From assembly GCA_000514715.1 (NCBI GenBank), contig AZWL01000019.1, positions 101,025 to 165,024 of the forward strand: a stretch of DNA of 64,000 nt, given 5' to 3'. Positions 1 to 8,367 of the stretch are shown here, in pieces. This DNA comes from Streptomyces sp. CNH099 (GTDB lineage: Bacteria > Actinomycetota > Actinomycetes > Streptomycetales > Streptomycetaceae). Position 1 is the first letter of the stretch. Each line of letters starts with the position of its first letter. A program made the translations under genes and the position numbers. The notes below the pieces were generated by a model. It saw nothing but the letters and a program-made list of their open reading frames with translations. It was not told the DNA's origin and made no database searches.

Positions 1-2
1 AC

Positions 3-158
3 ACCCTGGAGCCGATCGGCGCCGTTGCGATCGGCATCGCCGTCTTCGGCGAGCAACTCGCACTCACCGGCTGGGAACTGGCGGTGCAGATGGTGGGAGC
101 GGCCGCGGCGGTGACAGGCATCGTGCTGCTGAGGCGGTCGCCGCTGGCCACGGCGTGA
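3..158 (+). CDS. EamA/DMT-family permease, C-terminal fragment
   Basis: The first 51 codons visible are the end of a gene that starts before the window. They form a hydrophobic hairpin typical of the last two helices of the drug/metabolite transporter (EamA) family: TLEPIGAVAIGIAVFGEQL followed by a second helix and a short basic tail ending in ATA-stop. The LEPIxA...GE pattern is the familiar signature of the second EamA repeat. Substrate cannot be told. The N-terminal part is outside the window, so this is a partial entry and not a broken gene. Confidence 0.8.
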   Translation, partial: TLEPIGAVAIGIAVFGEQLALTGWELAVQMVGAAAAVTGIVLLRRSPLATA

Positions 159-455
159 CGCCCATGCGCAGTGGCATGGCCGGCCTGTTGCGCGGGGCTG
201 CTCGCACGCCGGGAACCTGCCAGCCGGTTGGCCGTGCGGCCTTGGCGGGGTCAGGCTTGGGATACGGGGCAGAGCGGGAGGCGCTTGAGGTGCTGGGAGA
301 TCGAGTCACGGTCGGCGGTTCCGGCGGTGGTCGGCAGCCGGGGCCGGCGCGCACCGGCCGGCATCGCCCGCCGCCGCACCCGAGCCGGTGCGACGGTCCA
401 GTCCGGGGGACGCCCGCGGGCGGCCGGGAGAGCAGGGAGCGGACGTCGTGAGGCA

Positions 456-495
456 CTCCTTGCCGTGCCGCCGGGAATTCGAGCACGGCAAGGAG
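456..495 (-). terminator. 12-bp perfect inverted repeat, probable terminator of the decayed CBM2 gene
   Basis: CTCCTTGCCGTG (456-467) and CACGGCAAGGAG (484-495) are exact reverse complements separated by 16 nt. The hairpin lies about 55 bp downstream of the stop codon of the minus-strand CBM2 relic, the normal place for a factor-independent terminator of that vanished gene. A transposon end is less likely because no partner repeat or transposase is seen. Confidence 0.55.
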
Positions 496-551
496 CGTCC
501 GTCGGGAATCATCGCCGCTCCGGACCGGTCGGGTCGGCGGTGTGTGTCGGG

Positions 552-671
552 TCAGGTGGCGCAGGTGTGTCCGTTGAGGGTGAAGGCGGTCGGTGCTGGT
601 CCCTCCTGGGTGCGGCTGCCGTTGAAGCCGTCGCCCCCCTGGTCGGCGCCACCACCGGCCGGTGGACCTGC
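552..671 (-). pseudogene. Relic: C-terminal tail of a CBM2 carbohydrate-binding domain
   Basis: Read on the minus strand, the frame ending at 552 gives GFNGSRTQEG followed by PAPTAFTLNGHTCAT and a stop. GFxGS...APTAFTLNGxxC is the characteristic end of family 2 carbohydrate-binding modules, which finish many secreted actinomycete cellulases, chitinases and xylanases. Upstream the frame meets a TGA at 672-674 and the rest of the module (conserved tryptophans, first cysteine) is not found in any frame. I read this as the remnant of a deleted or frameshifted secreted glycoside hydrolase gene. The identification rests on about 25 residues. Confidence 0.6.
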
Positions 672-1088
672 TCAAGGCGGTGGCCGTCGCCCGCGCCATG
701 GGGAGCACATCCGCGCCGCCGGCGTCCGGTCCCCGGCAGCACGAACATGTCCCGTCCGCCATGGAACAAATTCAGCAGGGAACGGGGGTGCGTCAATCAC
801 ATGGACGCTTTTCGGGAACGGGTATCAGGATGATCCGGCATACGATCACCCTTTTCGACCCTCGCGATGATAGGACTTAAGCGCCCGATTTCGCGCCGCC
901 CACTTATCCGCTTGTGTCACTTTCGTAATCTTCATTGACTTGAAGCCGCGGCGGGAAATAACTTACCAATAGTCACATTCGACTCTGGTGCGGCTCGACC
1001 AATCGTGTGCGAGGAAGCCATGCGCTTCCGGTGAGCCGACGGGATCCGGAGTTCGATCTCACTCCAGACGGGTTGAAGGGGTATTGGC

Positions 1089-1781
1089 ATGCTGAAAAAA
1101 AGAAGCCCGCGCTGGTCCCCAAGGGCCGTGATCTTCGACTGCGACGGAACGCTGCTGGACAGCGAGAAACACTGGATGGACGCCCGACGGCACGTGCTGG
1201 CGGGCCACGGAGTCACCCTGGACGAGAAGTTCGCCGACCTGGCGCAGGGCATCCACTACACGGAGTGCGGCCGGCTGATGGCCACCCTGGCGGGCCGGCC
1301 CCATCTCGCCGCCACGATGACCGACGAACTGCTGTGCGCCTTCCGGGCGTTCGCTGTGGCCAGCCCCGCCACCTGCCCCGGGGCGCCGGCCCTTGTCGCG
1401 TCCGCGGCCCGCCGGGTGCCGCTCGCCGTCGCCAGCAACTGCCCCCAGGACGTGGTGGAGACCTGCCTGGAGTCCGCGGGGCTGCTGGGGCACTTCCGCC
1501 ATGTGGTCGTGCCCGGGGGCGATGTCCGGCCGAAGCCGAACCCGGACGTCTACGTGGAGGCGGCGTCCCGGTGCGCCGCCGCCCCCTCCTCCTGCCTCGC
1601 CCTTGAGGACTCACTCTGCGGAATCCAGTCGGCGGTCTGCGCCGGCATTCCGGTGATCGGCATCGGCGAGCACCCCTCGCCCGAGCACCTTCAACTCGCG
1701 GACGGGTGGGTGACGTCCCTCGCTGATTCGAAACTCAACGCCTGGGTCAGCGGCTGGGAGCAGCACGGCCGTCCGGCGTGA
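1089..1781 (+). CDS. HAD-superfamily phosphatase, beta-phosphoglucomutase-like
   Basis: A 230-residue cytoplasmic hydrolase of the haloacid dehalogenase superfamily. All four motifs are visible: FDCDGTLLDSE near residue 16 (nucleophile Asp17, acid/base Asp19), VASNCP with the motif II Ser near 116, the KPNPD lysine near 150, and LEDSLCGIQSA with the metal-binding acid near 174. An alpha-helical cap of subclass I lies between motifs I and II. The DGTLLDSE start and cap size resemble beta-phosphoglucomutase and sugar-phosphate phosphatases; the true substrate is unknown. Start ATG at 1089 is preceded by a GAAGGGG ribosome site. The gene stands alone behind an A+T-rich promoter region. Confidence 0.85.
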   Translation: MLKKRSPRWSPRAVIFDCDGTLLDSEKHWMDARRHVLAGHGVTLDEKFADLAQGIHYTECGRLMATLAGRPHLAATMTDELLCAFRAFAVASPATCPGAPALVASAARRVPLAVASNCPQDVVETCLESAGLLGHFRHVVVPGGDVRPKPNPDVYVEAASRCAAAPSSCLALEDSLCGIQSAVCAGIPVIGIGEHPSPEHLQLADGWVTSLADSKLNAWVSGWEQHGRPA

Positions 1782-2534
1782 ACTGAGCGTCACGGGAAAG
1801 AAGACAAACGGAGGACCGGCGGAGCACGCCGCCTCCCTTCCGTGATTGCCGCTGAGGGGCGAATTCCCCGGACGGCTCTCATCGAATTTCCCGGGAAGCT
1901 CTTCTGCGATCATCGGGAATCGGCCGCGGCGTCACTCTCGGCACCCCGCGCACTCGTACGCTTCCGCCATCCCGGGCACCCGCCGGGGCTCGTTCGACTA
2001 CCGGACGTAATATGTGATGCCGGTCAGTCGTTGCTGGTCAGGCCGGTGCCGGCGAGGCGGCCGCCGAATTCGTCTGGGCGGTACTCGACATCGGGTCCCC
2101 GCCCACGGCACCGATCCCGTTCCAGGTGTCCCGATCGAGGTGAAGCTTCACTGCGGCAAGGTCCGTCCGCCCAAGGGCGCCCGGTGTGGTGGTGGTGCTG
2201 ACTCCGGTCCAGGCCGCCGCGTACCGACCCGAGCCGGCCGGCACCGCCCGGCGCCGTTGTCTGGCGCGTGGGCACGGTCTTCGGTCCGGTGGGCGGCCGC
2301 CGGCCGGCCGCTACCCGCGGCTCCGGCAGGGCTCTGCCGGAGCGGCGCATGGCCGGCCCCCGGGCTGGGCCGGTTACCGGGCACGCACCTCCGGCTCTTC
2401 CCGCAGCCGCCTCGTCGCCGGCGCGGCCGACCACGGCGGCGCCGGGCCGGCGGAACCACCACCCGACGGCCGGCGGGCCCCGGGGCCCGGCTCTCCGGCG
2501 ACGGCCGGGCCGCGGAAACGGCCGGTGGCGCGGA
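1782..2534. other. 753-bp stretch without a convincing gene; possible relic on minus strand
   Basis: Between the HAD gene and the ArsA-like gene, which converge on it, no intact gene is evident. On the minus strand 2038-2244 encodes a 68-residue frame with protein-like wording (TDLAAVKLHLDRDTWNGIG) and an adjacent frame ends with EYRPDEFGGRLAGTGL just before 2024. This could be one decayed reading frame with a shift near 2100, but I do not recognise a family. Around 1790-1845 are weak G+C-rich inverted repeats that may terminate the HAD transcript. Confidence 0.35.
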
Positions 2535-3539
2535 TCATCCGGAATCCCTTGGCGGGGAGGCTCCGAGCCGGCCGGCCAGCGCCGCCAGCGCCTCCGCGCC
2601 CACCAGGTCTCCCGGCAGCAGCGGCACGTCGAGCAGCGGCACGTCCGGGATCTGCCGCCGCAGCCGTACGAGGTGCCCGTCCTCCTGCCCCCGGCGCCGG
2701 GCGAGCAGCTCGCCGGAGTCCGCGGGGGAGCGGCGGTTGGCGACGAGTGCGGCCACGTCGACGCCGAGGCCGGTGAGTTTCCCGTACACCTCCACGGTCT
2801 CGGCGATCGGGAGCGGCTCGGCGGTCAGCACGACCACGAACCCGGTCCGCTCCCCGTCCGTCACCGCCTCGCGCAGCCGGGAGAAGCGGTTGCGGCGGCG
2901 TACGAGCATCCGGCGCAGCTCGGCGTCGCGGTCGGTCTCCTCGCCGCCGCCGAGACCCCGCACCGCGGCGCCGAACCGCTCGGACCGGTCACGGTTGGCG
3001 AGCAGGGTCTCGGTCCAGGAGGTGAGCTGCTCGGGCAGCGTGAGCAGCCGCAGCGTGTGGCCGGACGGGGCGGTGTCGAAGACGACCAGGTCGTACGCCT
3101 CCTCCCCCAGCTCCACCGCCTCGGCGATCCGCTCCAGTACCGCCGACTCGTGGGTGCCGGGCGCCTGCCGGGCCAGCTCCAGATGCCGGGCGGCCGGCGC
3201 GTGCATCCGCTCGGGGAGCAGCCGCCGCATCGTTGCGGCGACCGCGGACAGGTGCTGCTCGACCGTGTGCTCCGGGTCGATCTCCAGCCCGTCGACGTAA
3301 CCCGCCGCCCCGGCCCGCCCCCGGGGTGCCCCGGGGGCGGCGAGGCGCACGGGCGCGTCGCCCACGGGGCGGTCCCAGAGGTGGCCGAGGTTGTGGGCGG
3401 GATCGGTGGAGACCAGCAGCACGCGGGCGCCCGCCCCGGCGCGGCCGAGGGCGAGCGCCGCGGCGATGGACGTCTTGCCGGTCCCACCCTTGCCGCCGAC
3501 GAAGACGACCCTGCGCGCGGCGATGAGGTCTAGCAGCAC
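2535..3539 (-). CDS. ArsA/GET3-family ATPase
   Basis: 334 residues of the deviant-Walker P-loop (SIMIBI) class. The P-loop GGKGGTGKTS sits at residues 15-24, the switch I-type STDPAHNL at about 44-51, and the Walker B region FDTAPSGHTLRLL near 160-175, all hallmarks of ArsA/TRC40 ATPases. Unlike true arsenite pumps there is no ArsB, ArsD or arsenic regulator nearby and the protein is a single ATPase unit. Its start overlaps the end of the Cys-Cys-ending small protein by 10 nt, so it is translated from the cstA operon mRNA. This suggests a role with those membrane or small-protein partners, not arsenic export; that is inference. Confidence 0.85.
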   Translation of the reverse strand: MLLDLIAARRVVFVGGKGGTGKTSIAAALALGRAGAGARVLLVSTDPAHNLGHLWDRPVGDAPVRLAAPGAPRGRAGAAGYVDGLEIDPEHTVEQHLSAVAATMRRLLPERMHAPAARHLELARQAPGTHESAVLERIAEAVELGEEAYDLVVFDTAPSGHTLRLLTLPEQLTSWTETLLANRDRSERFGAAVRGLGGGEETDRDAELRRMLVRRRNRFSRLREAVTDGERTGFVVVLTAEPLPIAETVEVYGKLTGLGVDVAALVANRRSPADSGELLARRRGQEDGHLVRLRRQIPDVPLLDVPLLPGDLVGAEALAALAGRLGASPPRDSG

Positions 3540-3787
3540 CCGACGTGCTCCAGTGGCGATCGGTCCATGCCCATCCGGAGGTGCCAGGTGTGGAAGTCCT
3601 CGTAGAGGGCGGGAACCAGCTCGGCGGTGTAGTACGCCGCCGGGTCGGGCACGCCCAGTGCCTCCGCGAGGACGACCATACGGAAGAGGTCGTCCTCCTC
3701 GCGCCGGGCGCGGGCGAACGTACGCCGGTAGGGGCCGGCGTAGAACTCCTCCAGACCGGCGCGCAGCGAGGCCCAGCGGGACGTCAT
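3530..3787 (-). CDS. Small protein ending in Cys-Cys (cory-CC-star type)
   Basis: An 85-residue soluble protein that ends in HVGCC immediately before the stop. It is rich in aromatic residues (EEFYAGPYRR, AAYYTAELV, YEDFHTWHL). A terminal Cys-Cys-stop next to an ArsA-like ATPase is, as I recall, the basis of the family name 'cory-CC-star protein'; its function is unknown. ATG at 3787 overlaps the cstA stop (ATGA), and the 3' end overlaps the ATPase start by 10 nt, so the three are translationally coupled. It occupies the slot where the YbdD-type small partner of CstA often sits. Two adjacent cysteines at the extreme C terminus suggest metal binding or thiol chemistry. Confidence 0.75.
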   Translation of the reverse strand: MTSRWASLRAGLEEFYAGPYRRTFARARREEDDLFRMVVLAEALGVPDPAAYYTAELVPALYEDFHTWHLRMGMDRSPLEHVGCC

Positions 3788-5484
3788 GCCTTCAGCTCCG
3801 CCTTCTCCGTCACATCGGCGTCGGGGGCCTCCGGCGGCTCCTGGGACGCCCGGCGCATCGCGACGACCGCCTCGAAGGCGACCCACAGGGCGGCGACGAT
3901 GATCACGACGTCGATGGTCAGCAGCAGCCAGTCCCGGGCGTCGTAGAGGTCGCCGAGCTGCACGAGCGCGGCCCAGAACGACATCGCGAACACGACCGCG
4001 AGCGGCACCAGCGCGGGCGCCGGGTTCCTTCGCTTGCGGATCAGCATGACCGCGACGATGGACAGGGTCAGGGAGGCCAGCAGCTGGTTGCTGGTGCCGA
4101 ACAGCGGCCAGATACGGAGGCCGCCGGCACCCTCGGCGCCCTGGCTGAAGGTGAGTCCCATACCGGCGGCGAGCGCAATGAGGGTGCCGGCACCATTGTT
4201 GATCTTCACCTTGACGACCTCGCCGGCCTCCTGGACGACGAAGCGCAGCAGGCGCAGGCCGGTGTCCATGGTGGTGGCGGCGAACAGGATCGCCATGGTG
4301 GCCAGGACCGTCGCGCTCAGCGAGGCCGGCAGGCCCAGACCGCTGTGGACGATCTCGCCGCCGCCCGTGACGAACGCCCCGACGCCGCCCTCGCCGAAGG
4401 CGCTGTAGACGTCCTCCCAGTCGGCCAGGGTGCGGAAGCCCGCGACGGCGGCGATGATCGCGCCGAGCGCGAGCATGCCCTCGCCGATCGCGCCGAAGTA
4501 CCCGACGAAGCGGGCGTCGGTCTCCTTGTCCAGCTGCTTCGAGCTGGTGCCCGAGGAGACCATGCCGTGGAAGCCGGAGATCGCGCCGCACGCGATCGTG
4601 ACGAAGAGCAGCGGCACGAGGTCCGGCGTGCCCGCGGGCACGGAGTCGTTGACGGCGGGGGCGACGATCGACGGGGCGCTCAGCAGCACCGAGACGAACA
4701 GGATGCCCAGCCCGACGAAGAGCTGGACGCCGTTGATGTAGTCACGCGGCTGGAGCAGCACCCACACGGGCAGGAGGGAGGCTATCCCGGCGTAGACGAA
4801 GAGGGCGACGATCCAGAAGGTCGCCGGGGACATGCCCAGGATCGGGTCGGGCAGCTCCACCGGGACGGCGTCGCCGAGGAGGATCAGGCCGTAGAGCGCC
4901 GCGACGCCGACCACGGTGACGAGGCCGAGGCTCATCCTGTAGCGGTAGACCGCCTGGCCGATCAGCAGCGCCACCGCGACCGCGCCCCAGGCGGGGATCA
5001 CCGCGGAGGGGGTGGAGATCAGCAGGTTCTTGATGACCACGGCGAAGGCCGCGACCACCATGAGGAGCAGCAGGAAGATCACGACGAGGAAGAGGTTCGC
5101 GCCCCGGCGGCCTATGTAGCGGCCGGAGAGAGTGCCCATCGAGCGGCCCTTGTTGCGGGCCGAGGCCCACAGGGCGCCCAGGTCGTGCATGCCCGCGAAG
5201 AAGACCGTGCCGAGCGTGACCCACAGGAACGCGGGCAGCCACCCCCAGATCACGGCGACCGCGGGGCCGACGATCGGCGCAGCGCCGGCGACCGAGGTGA
5301 AGTGGTGGCCCCACAGCACGAACTTGTTGGTCGGGACGTAGTCCACGCCGTCCCGCAGGTCGTGCGCGGGCGTCTGGAAGGACGCGTCAAGCTTGTAGAC
5401 CCGGTTGCCCAGGAATTTCGAATAAAGGACATATCCGCCCGCGAACATCGCGAGGCCGATCAACAGCAGCGGAAGTGCATTCAT
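3784..5484 (-). CDS. cstA: CstA carbon-starvation family transporter
   Basis: A 566-residue polytopic membrane protein with about 15-16 predicted helices. It begins with LLLIGLAMFAGGYVLYSKFL and contains the family landmarks GHHFTSVAGAAPIVGPA near 60, GMHDLGALWASARNKG near 100 and SGFHGMVSSGTSSKQ near 305. CstA proteins import peptides or pyruvate when carbon is short. At 566 residues it is shorter than the roughly 700-residue E. coli protein, as is usual for the actinobacterial form. It is first in the operon with the Cys-Cys protein and the ArsA-like ATPase, overlapping the next gene by 4 nt. Start ATG at 5484 was chosen because the membrane segment follows at once. Confidence 0.92.
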   Translation of the reverse strand: MNALPLLLIGLAMFAGGYVLYSKFLGNRVYKLDASFQTPAHDLRDGVDYVPTNKFVLWGHHFTSVAGAAPIVGPAVAVIWGWLPAFLWVTLGTVFFAGMHDLGALWASARNKGRSMGTLSGRYIGRRGANLFLVVIFLLLLMVVAAFAVVIKNLLISTPSAVIPAWGAVAVALLIGQAVYRYRMSLGLVTVVGVAALYGLILLGDAVPVELPDPILGMSPATFWIVALFVYAGIASLLPVWVLLQPRDYINGVQLFVGLGILFVSVLLSAPSIVAPAVNDSVPAGTPDLVPLLFVTIACGAISGFHGMVSSGTSSKQLDKETDARFVGYFGAIGEGMLALGAIIAAVAGFRTLADWEDVYSAFGEGGVGAFVTGGGEIVHSGLGLPASLSATVLATMAILFAATTMDTGLRLLRFVVQEAGEVVKVKINNGAGTLIALAAGMGLTFSQGAEGAGGLRIWPLFGTSNQLLASLTLSIVAVMLIRKRRNPAPALVPLAVVFAMSFWAALVQLGDLYDARDWLLLTIDVVIIVAALWVAFEAVVAMRRASQEPPEAPDADVTEKAELKA

Positions 5485-5698
5485 ACGAGATGCCCTCTGG
5501 GTTCTGGGGAGATGGAGCGGCTGCCCTGTGCCAGGCGTGCACCTGACAGGCAGACGGTGGGAACGTGGAACGCGGCCCGCTCCGGCCGGCCGGCGGTCTG
5601 TTCAAGAGTTGCCGCAGGACCCGGTTCGGTTGACAGGAGATTTCGTGCAGTTTTCCGGCGGCTGCACCGTCGCCCGGCAGCCGTGGGCGGCGGGCCGG

Positions 5699-5736
5699 GC
5701 CGTTCAGGGCTGCGACTGCCGTTCAGGGCTGCGACT
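5699..5736. repeat. 19-bp tandem duplication spanning a stop codon
   Basis: GCCGTTCAGGGCTGCGACT occurs twice head to tail (5699-5717 and 5718-5736). It covers the last codons and stop of the small membrane protein gene on the minus strand, so the stop and the codons for SQP appear a second time in the 3' untranslated region in another frame. This looks like a recent replication-slippage event that left the protein intact. Confidence 0.85.
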
Positions 5737-6004
5737 GGCGGGTGGACACCCTGTCGTCGAAGATCACCCCGGGCTCGGCGGGCGCCTGGTTGAGCACCCA
5801 CAGCCCGATCAGGGTGGCAAGGGCGAAGACCACGGTGATCAGCACCGCGAGGACGGCCCGGCGTCGCCGTTCTCTGCGCTGCCAGTCGACGTGCGCCGCG
5901 CGGTAGGCGCCGGGTGCGGGCCGTACGCCCTCGGCGAAGGCTTCGAGTGCGGTGCGGAGCTGCTCCTCGGTGCCGGGAGAGGAGGGCGAGGGAGAGGTGC
6001 TCAT
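5723..6004 (-). CDS. Small single-pass membrane protein next to sigma factor
   Basis: 93 residues: a Ser/Pro-rich start, an amphipathic stretch (EEQLRTALEAFAEGV), a basic cluster RRERRRR at about 44-49, one transmembrane helix (about 50-72) and a short external tail ending STRQSQP. ATG at 6004 overlaps the sigma-factor stop (ATGA). A short cytoplasmic segment plus one helix directly after an ECF-type sigma gene is the shape of a membrane-bound anti-sigma or sensor partner, but there is no zinc-binding HxxxCxxC motif, so the role is inferred from position only. Confidence 0.65.
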   Translation of the reverse strand: MSTSPSPSSPGTEEQLRTALEAFAEGVRPAPGAYRAAHVDWQRRERRRRAVLAVLITVVFALATLIGLWVLNQAPAEPGVIFDDRVSTRQSQP

Positions 6005-6651
6005 CGCCTGGCCTCCAGCGCCTGGGTGAGGGCGGCTATCCCGCGGGCGGTGTGCGTCTTGACCGAACCGCAGGAGATGCCCATGGTCTGCGCTATCTCC
6101 CCCTCCTTGAGGCCGAGCCAGTGGCGCAGCACCAGGGCCTCGCGCTGCCGGGCGGGAAGCTGCTGCAACGCGGAGACCAGCGCCCGCTGGTCGTCGTGGA
6201 GGAGCGCCGAGGTCTCCGCGGACGCCACCGGGTCGACCGGCGCTTCGACGTGCCTGCGCGCTGCCCGCAGATGCCGGATCCGCATCCGGGTCAGATTGCA
6301 GACGACCGAGCGCAGATACGCCTCGGCGGAGCCGGCGGCGCGTATTTTGCGCCATTTGCGATAGATCTGGTAATAGGCCTCGGCCACGATGTTCTCCGGG
6401 TCGTCGGCGCCGAGGAGCGTGGCCAGGCGGAGCATCGACGCGTAGTGCCCGTCGAACAGTTGCGCGATGGCGACTTCGCGGTCCAGGTCGCCGGGGGAGG
6501 TCAGGGGCTGGGGCCCGTCCGTGGCGCCGCCGGCCGCCGGGCCCCGGTCCGTGCGGTCCGCGGGAGCACCCGACCCGGCGGGCGCAGGCGGCGGTGCGGA
6601 GCGCTGCGACTGCGCCGGGACGGGGCGGAAGCCCGGTCTGATCTGTTTCAT
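6001..6651 (-). CDS. ECF-type RNA polymerase sigma factor
   Basis: A 216-residue sigma-70 family protein. After a Pro/Ala-rich, probably disordered leader (about 1-55) come region 2 (AIAQLFDGHYASMLRLATLL ... ENIVAEAYYQIYRKW) and region 4 (LQQLPARQREALVLRHWLG, then GEIAQTMGISCGSVKTHTAR, the promoter-reading HTH). The arrangement resembles the SigE/SigM-like ECF subgroup of Streptomyces. ATG at 6651 overlaps the symporter stop by 4 nt and its own stop overlaps the small membrane protein start, giving a tight symporter-sigma-membrane protein operon. The sigma factor could therefore control carbon-acid uptake or respond to the membrane partner. Confidence 0.88.
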   Translation of the reverse strand: MKQIRPGFRPVPAQSQRSAPPPAPAGSGAPADRTDRGPAAGGATDGPQPLTSPGDLDREVAIAQLFDGHYASMLRLATLLGADDPENIVAEAYYQIYRKWRKIRAAGSAEAYLRSVVCNLTRMRIRHLRAARRHVEAPVDPVASAETSALLHDDQRALVSALQQLPARQREALVLRHWLGLKEGEIAQTMGISCGSVKTHTARGIAALTQALEARR

Positions 6652-8210
6652 GAGCTGCTCGCTCCCCCTCCGGGATGGCGCCTGGCGGTCAGGCGGGACG
6701 GTAGCGCTGTGGCGTCCGCGCCACGGGGCGTGCCGATACGGTCCAGGGCCGCCGTGACGGTCACGGCGACCGCGAAGTTGAGTACGAGGGCGGCGAGGCC
6801 AGCGTAAACCTCCAGCTCGTGGCCGCCCACGCCGAAAAGGACGACGGGCGAGAAGCCCTCGTGCACGACCAGGTACGTGCCGGCGGCCATCCCCGTGGCC
6901 CAGCCCGCCAGCAGGGCACGGTGGTGCAGCCGGCGGGTGAACAGCCCGACGACGACGGCGGGGAAGATCTGCAGGATCCAGATCCCGCCCAGCAGCTGGA
7001 GATTGATCGCGTCCTGGTCGCGCAGCCCGAACACGAAGGCGACGGCGCCCACCTTCGCGGTCAGCGACACGACACGGGCGATGCGCACCTGGCGCTTGGG
7101 CGTGGCGGTCGGATGGACGTACTCGACGTAGACGTTGCGGACGAACGAGGTCGCCGCCGCGATCGACATCACCGCCGCCGGTACCAGGGCACCCACGGCG
7201 AACGCGCCGAAGACCAGTCCGGCCAGCGCGGCGGGCATGAGGTCGGCCACCAGCATCCCGACAGCGCTCTCGGCGGCCCCGCGGGGGGCGTCGACGCCCG
7301 CGGCGAGAGCCGCGATGCCGAGCACCCCGAACAGGCCGAGCACACCGGTCCAGGCGGGCAGCGCGAGGGACACGCGGCGCAGGGTGTCCGGCCCGGAGGC
7401 GGCGAAGGCCGCGGTGAGTACATGCGGGTACATCAGCAGTGCCAGCGCCGAGCCCAGCGCCAGGGAGGCGTACGCGGCGTGCTGATCGGCGGCGAGGGCC
7501 ACGGAGGCGTCGGCGGGCCCACGTGCGGCCAGCTCCCGTGCCGCGGTCTCGAACATGGCGCCCGGCCCGCCCAGCCGGGGCAGCACCAGCGCCACGGCGG
7601 CGCAGACCGAGCAGAAGATCGCCGCGCCCTTCATCGCCGAGATCACGGTCGGAGCCCGCAGCCCGTGGTGGTAGGTCGCCACGGCCAGCCCGGCGAACAG
7701 CGCGACCATCAGCAGGTCCCCGGCGGCTCCGCGCGGATACAGCCCGCCGGCCGTCAGCATCGCGCGGATGCCCAGCAGCTGGAGGGCCAGGTAGGGCATG
7801 GTCGCCAGGATCCCGGTGAGGGCGACGACGAGGGCCAGCGGCGGCGAGCCGTAGCGCCCCCGGACGAAGTCGGCCGCGGTCACGTAGCCGTGGCGGCGGG
7901 CCACCGACCACAGCCGGGGAAGCAGCAGGAAGGCCAGCGGCCAGACGATCACCGTGTAGGGCAGTGCGAAGAACCCGTAGGCACCCTGGCCGTACACCAG
8001 TCCCGGTACGGCGGCGAAGGTGTACGCGGTGAACACCGTGCCACCGAGCAGCAGCCAGGTCCACACCGGCCCCAGGCCGCGGTCGGCCAGAGCCCAGCCC
8101 TCCAGCGAGGGCAGGGTGTCGTGCCGCTGGAACCTGCGCGCGGTCAGGGCCAGGAGGGACGTGCCGCCGATGACCGACACGAAGGCGATGAGCATGGCGC
8201 CTTCCGTCAT
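6648..8210 (-). CDS. Sodium:solute symporter (SSS) family, MctP-like
   Basis: 520 residues with about 13 transmembrane helices. Motifs typical of the SSS family include GWALADRGLGPVWTWLLLGG near 38, YGFFALPYTVIVWPLAFLLL near 75, and the central LAGLVFGAFAVGALVPAAVMSIAAA helix with the sodium-site serines. Together with the nearby DUF3311 gene this points to the monocarboxylate or acetate/pyruvate permease subgroup (MctP). The substrate is inferred from that association. First gene of the operon with the sigma factor. Start ATG at 8210 lies in a 157-bp divergent promoter region shared with DUF3311. Confidence 0.85.
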   Translation of the reverse strand: MTEGAMLIAFVSVIGGTSLLALTARRFQRHDTLPSLEGWALADRGLGPVWTWLLLGGTVFTAYTFAAVPGLVYGQGAYGFFALPYTVIVWPLAFLLLPRLWSVARRHGYVTAADFVRGRYGSPPLALVVALTGILATMPYLALQLLGIRAMLTAGGLYPRGAAGDLLMVALFAGLAVATYHHGLRAPTVISAMKGAAIFCSVCAAVALVLPRLGGPGAMFETAARELAARGPADASVALAADQHAAYASLALGSALALLMYPHVLTAAFAASGPDTLRRVSLALPAWTGVLGLFGVLGIAALAAGVDAPRGAAESAVGMLVADLMPAALAGLVFGAFAVGALVPAAVMSIAAATSFVRNVYVEYVHPTATPKRQVRIARVVSLTAKVGAVAFVFGLRDQDAINLQLLGGIWILQIFPAVVVGLFTRRLHHRALLAGWATGMAAGTYLVVHEGFSPVVLFGVGGHELEVYAGLAALVLNFAVAVTVTAALDRIGTPRGADATALPSRLTARRHPGGGASSS

Positions 8211-8367
8211 CGATCACCGTCCCGGCGGGTGTGCAGAGGTCTTGTTTCCTTCGAGTTGCGCGAACATGCTGTTCGGAGGACAGGAAGGCCGTGGAAAACC
8301 GCAGGAAGTCTCCCGCCGGCCGAACGGTGTGGGCAAGGACCACGTCCACGGGCAGCAGGAGGGCGCC

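Larger units (their letters stand above)
159..1088. other. 930-bp stretch without an intact gene
   Basis: No open frame here has both convincing protein content and a ribosome site. The stretch holds a long inverted repeat (456-495) and, on the minus strand, a relic of a CBM2 domain (552-671). From about 780 to 1088 the DNA is clearly less GC-rich (around 840-980 especially), which fits the promoter region of the HAD gene that follows. Remaining frames between 160 and 450 look like chance ORFs. Confidence 0.6.

Noticed and set aside
456..495. Inverted repeat considered as an insertion sequence end
   Set aside because: No transposase fragment or target duplication is seen and it sits right behind the CBM2 relic as a terminator would.
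2535..3539. Arsenic resistance locus
   Set aside because: The ArsA-like ATPase has no arsB/acr3, arsC, arsD or arsR next to it; its partners are cstA and a small protein.
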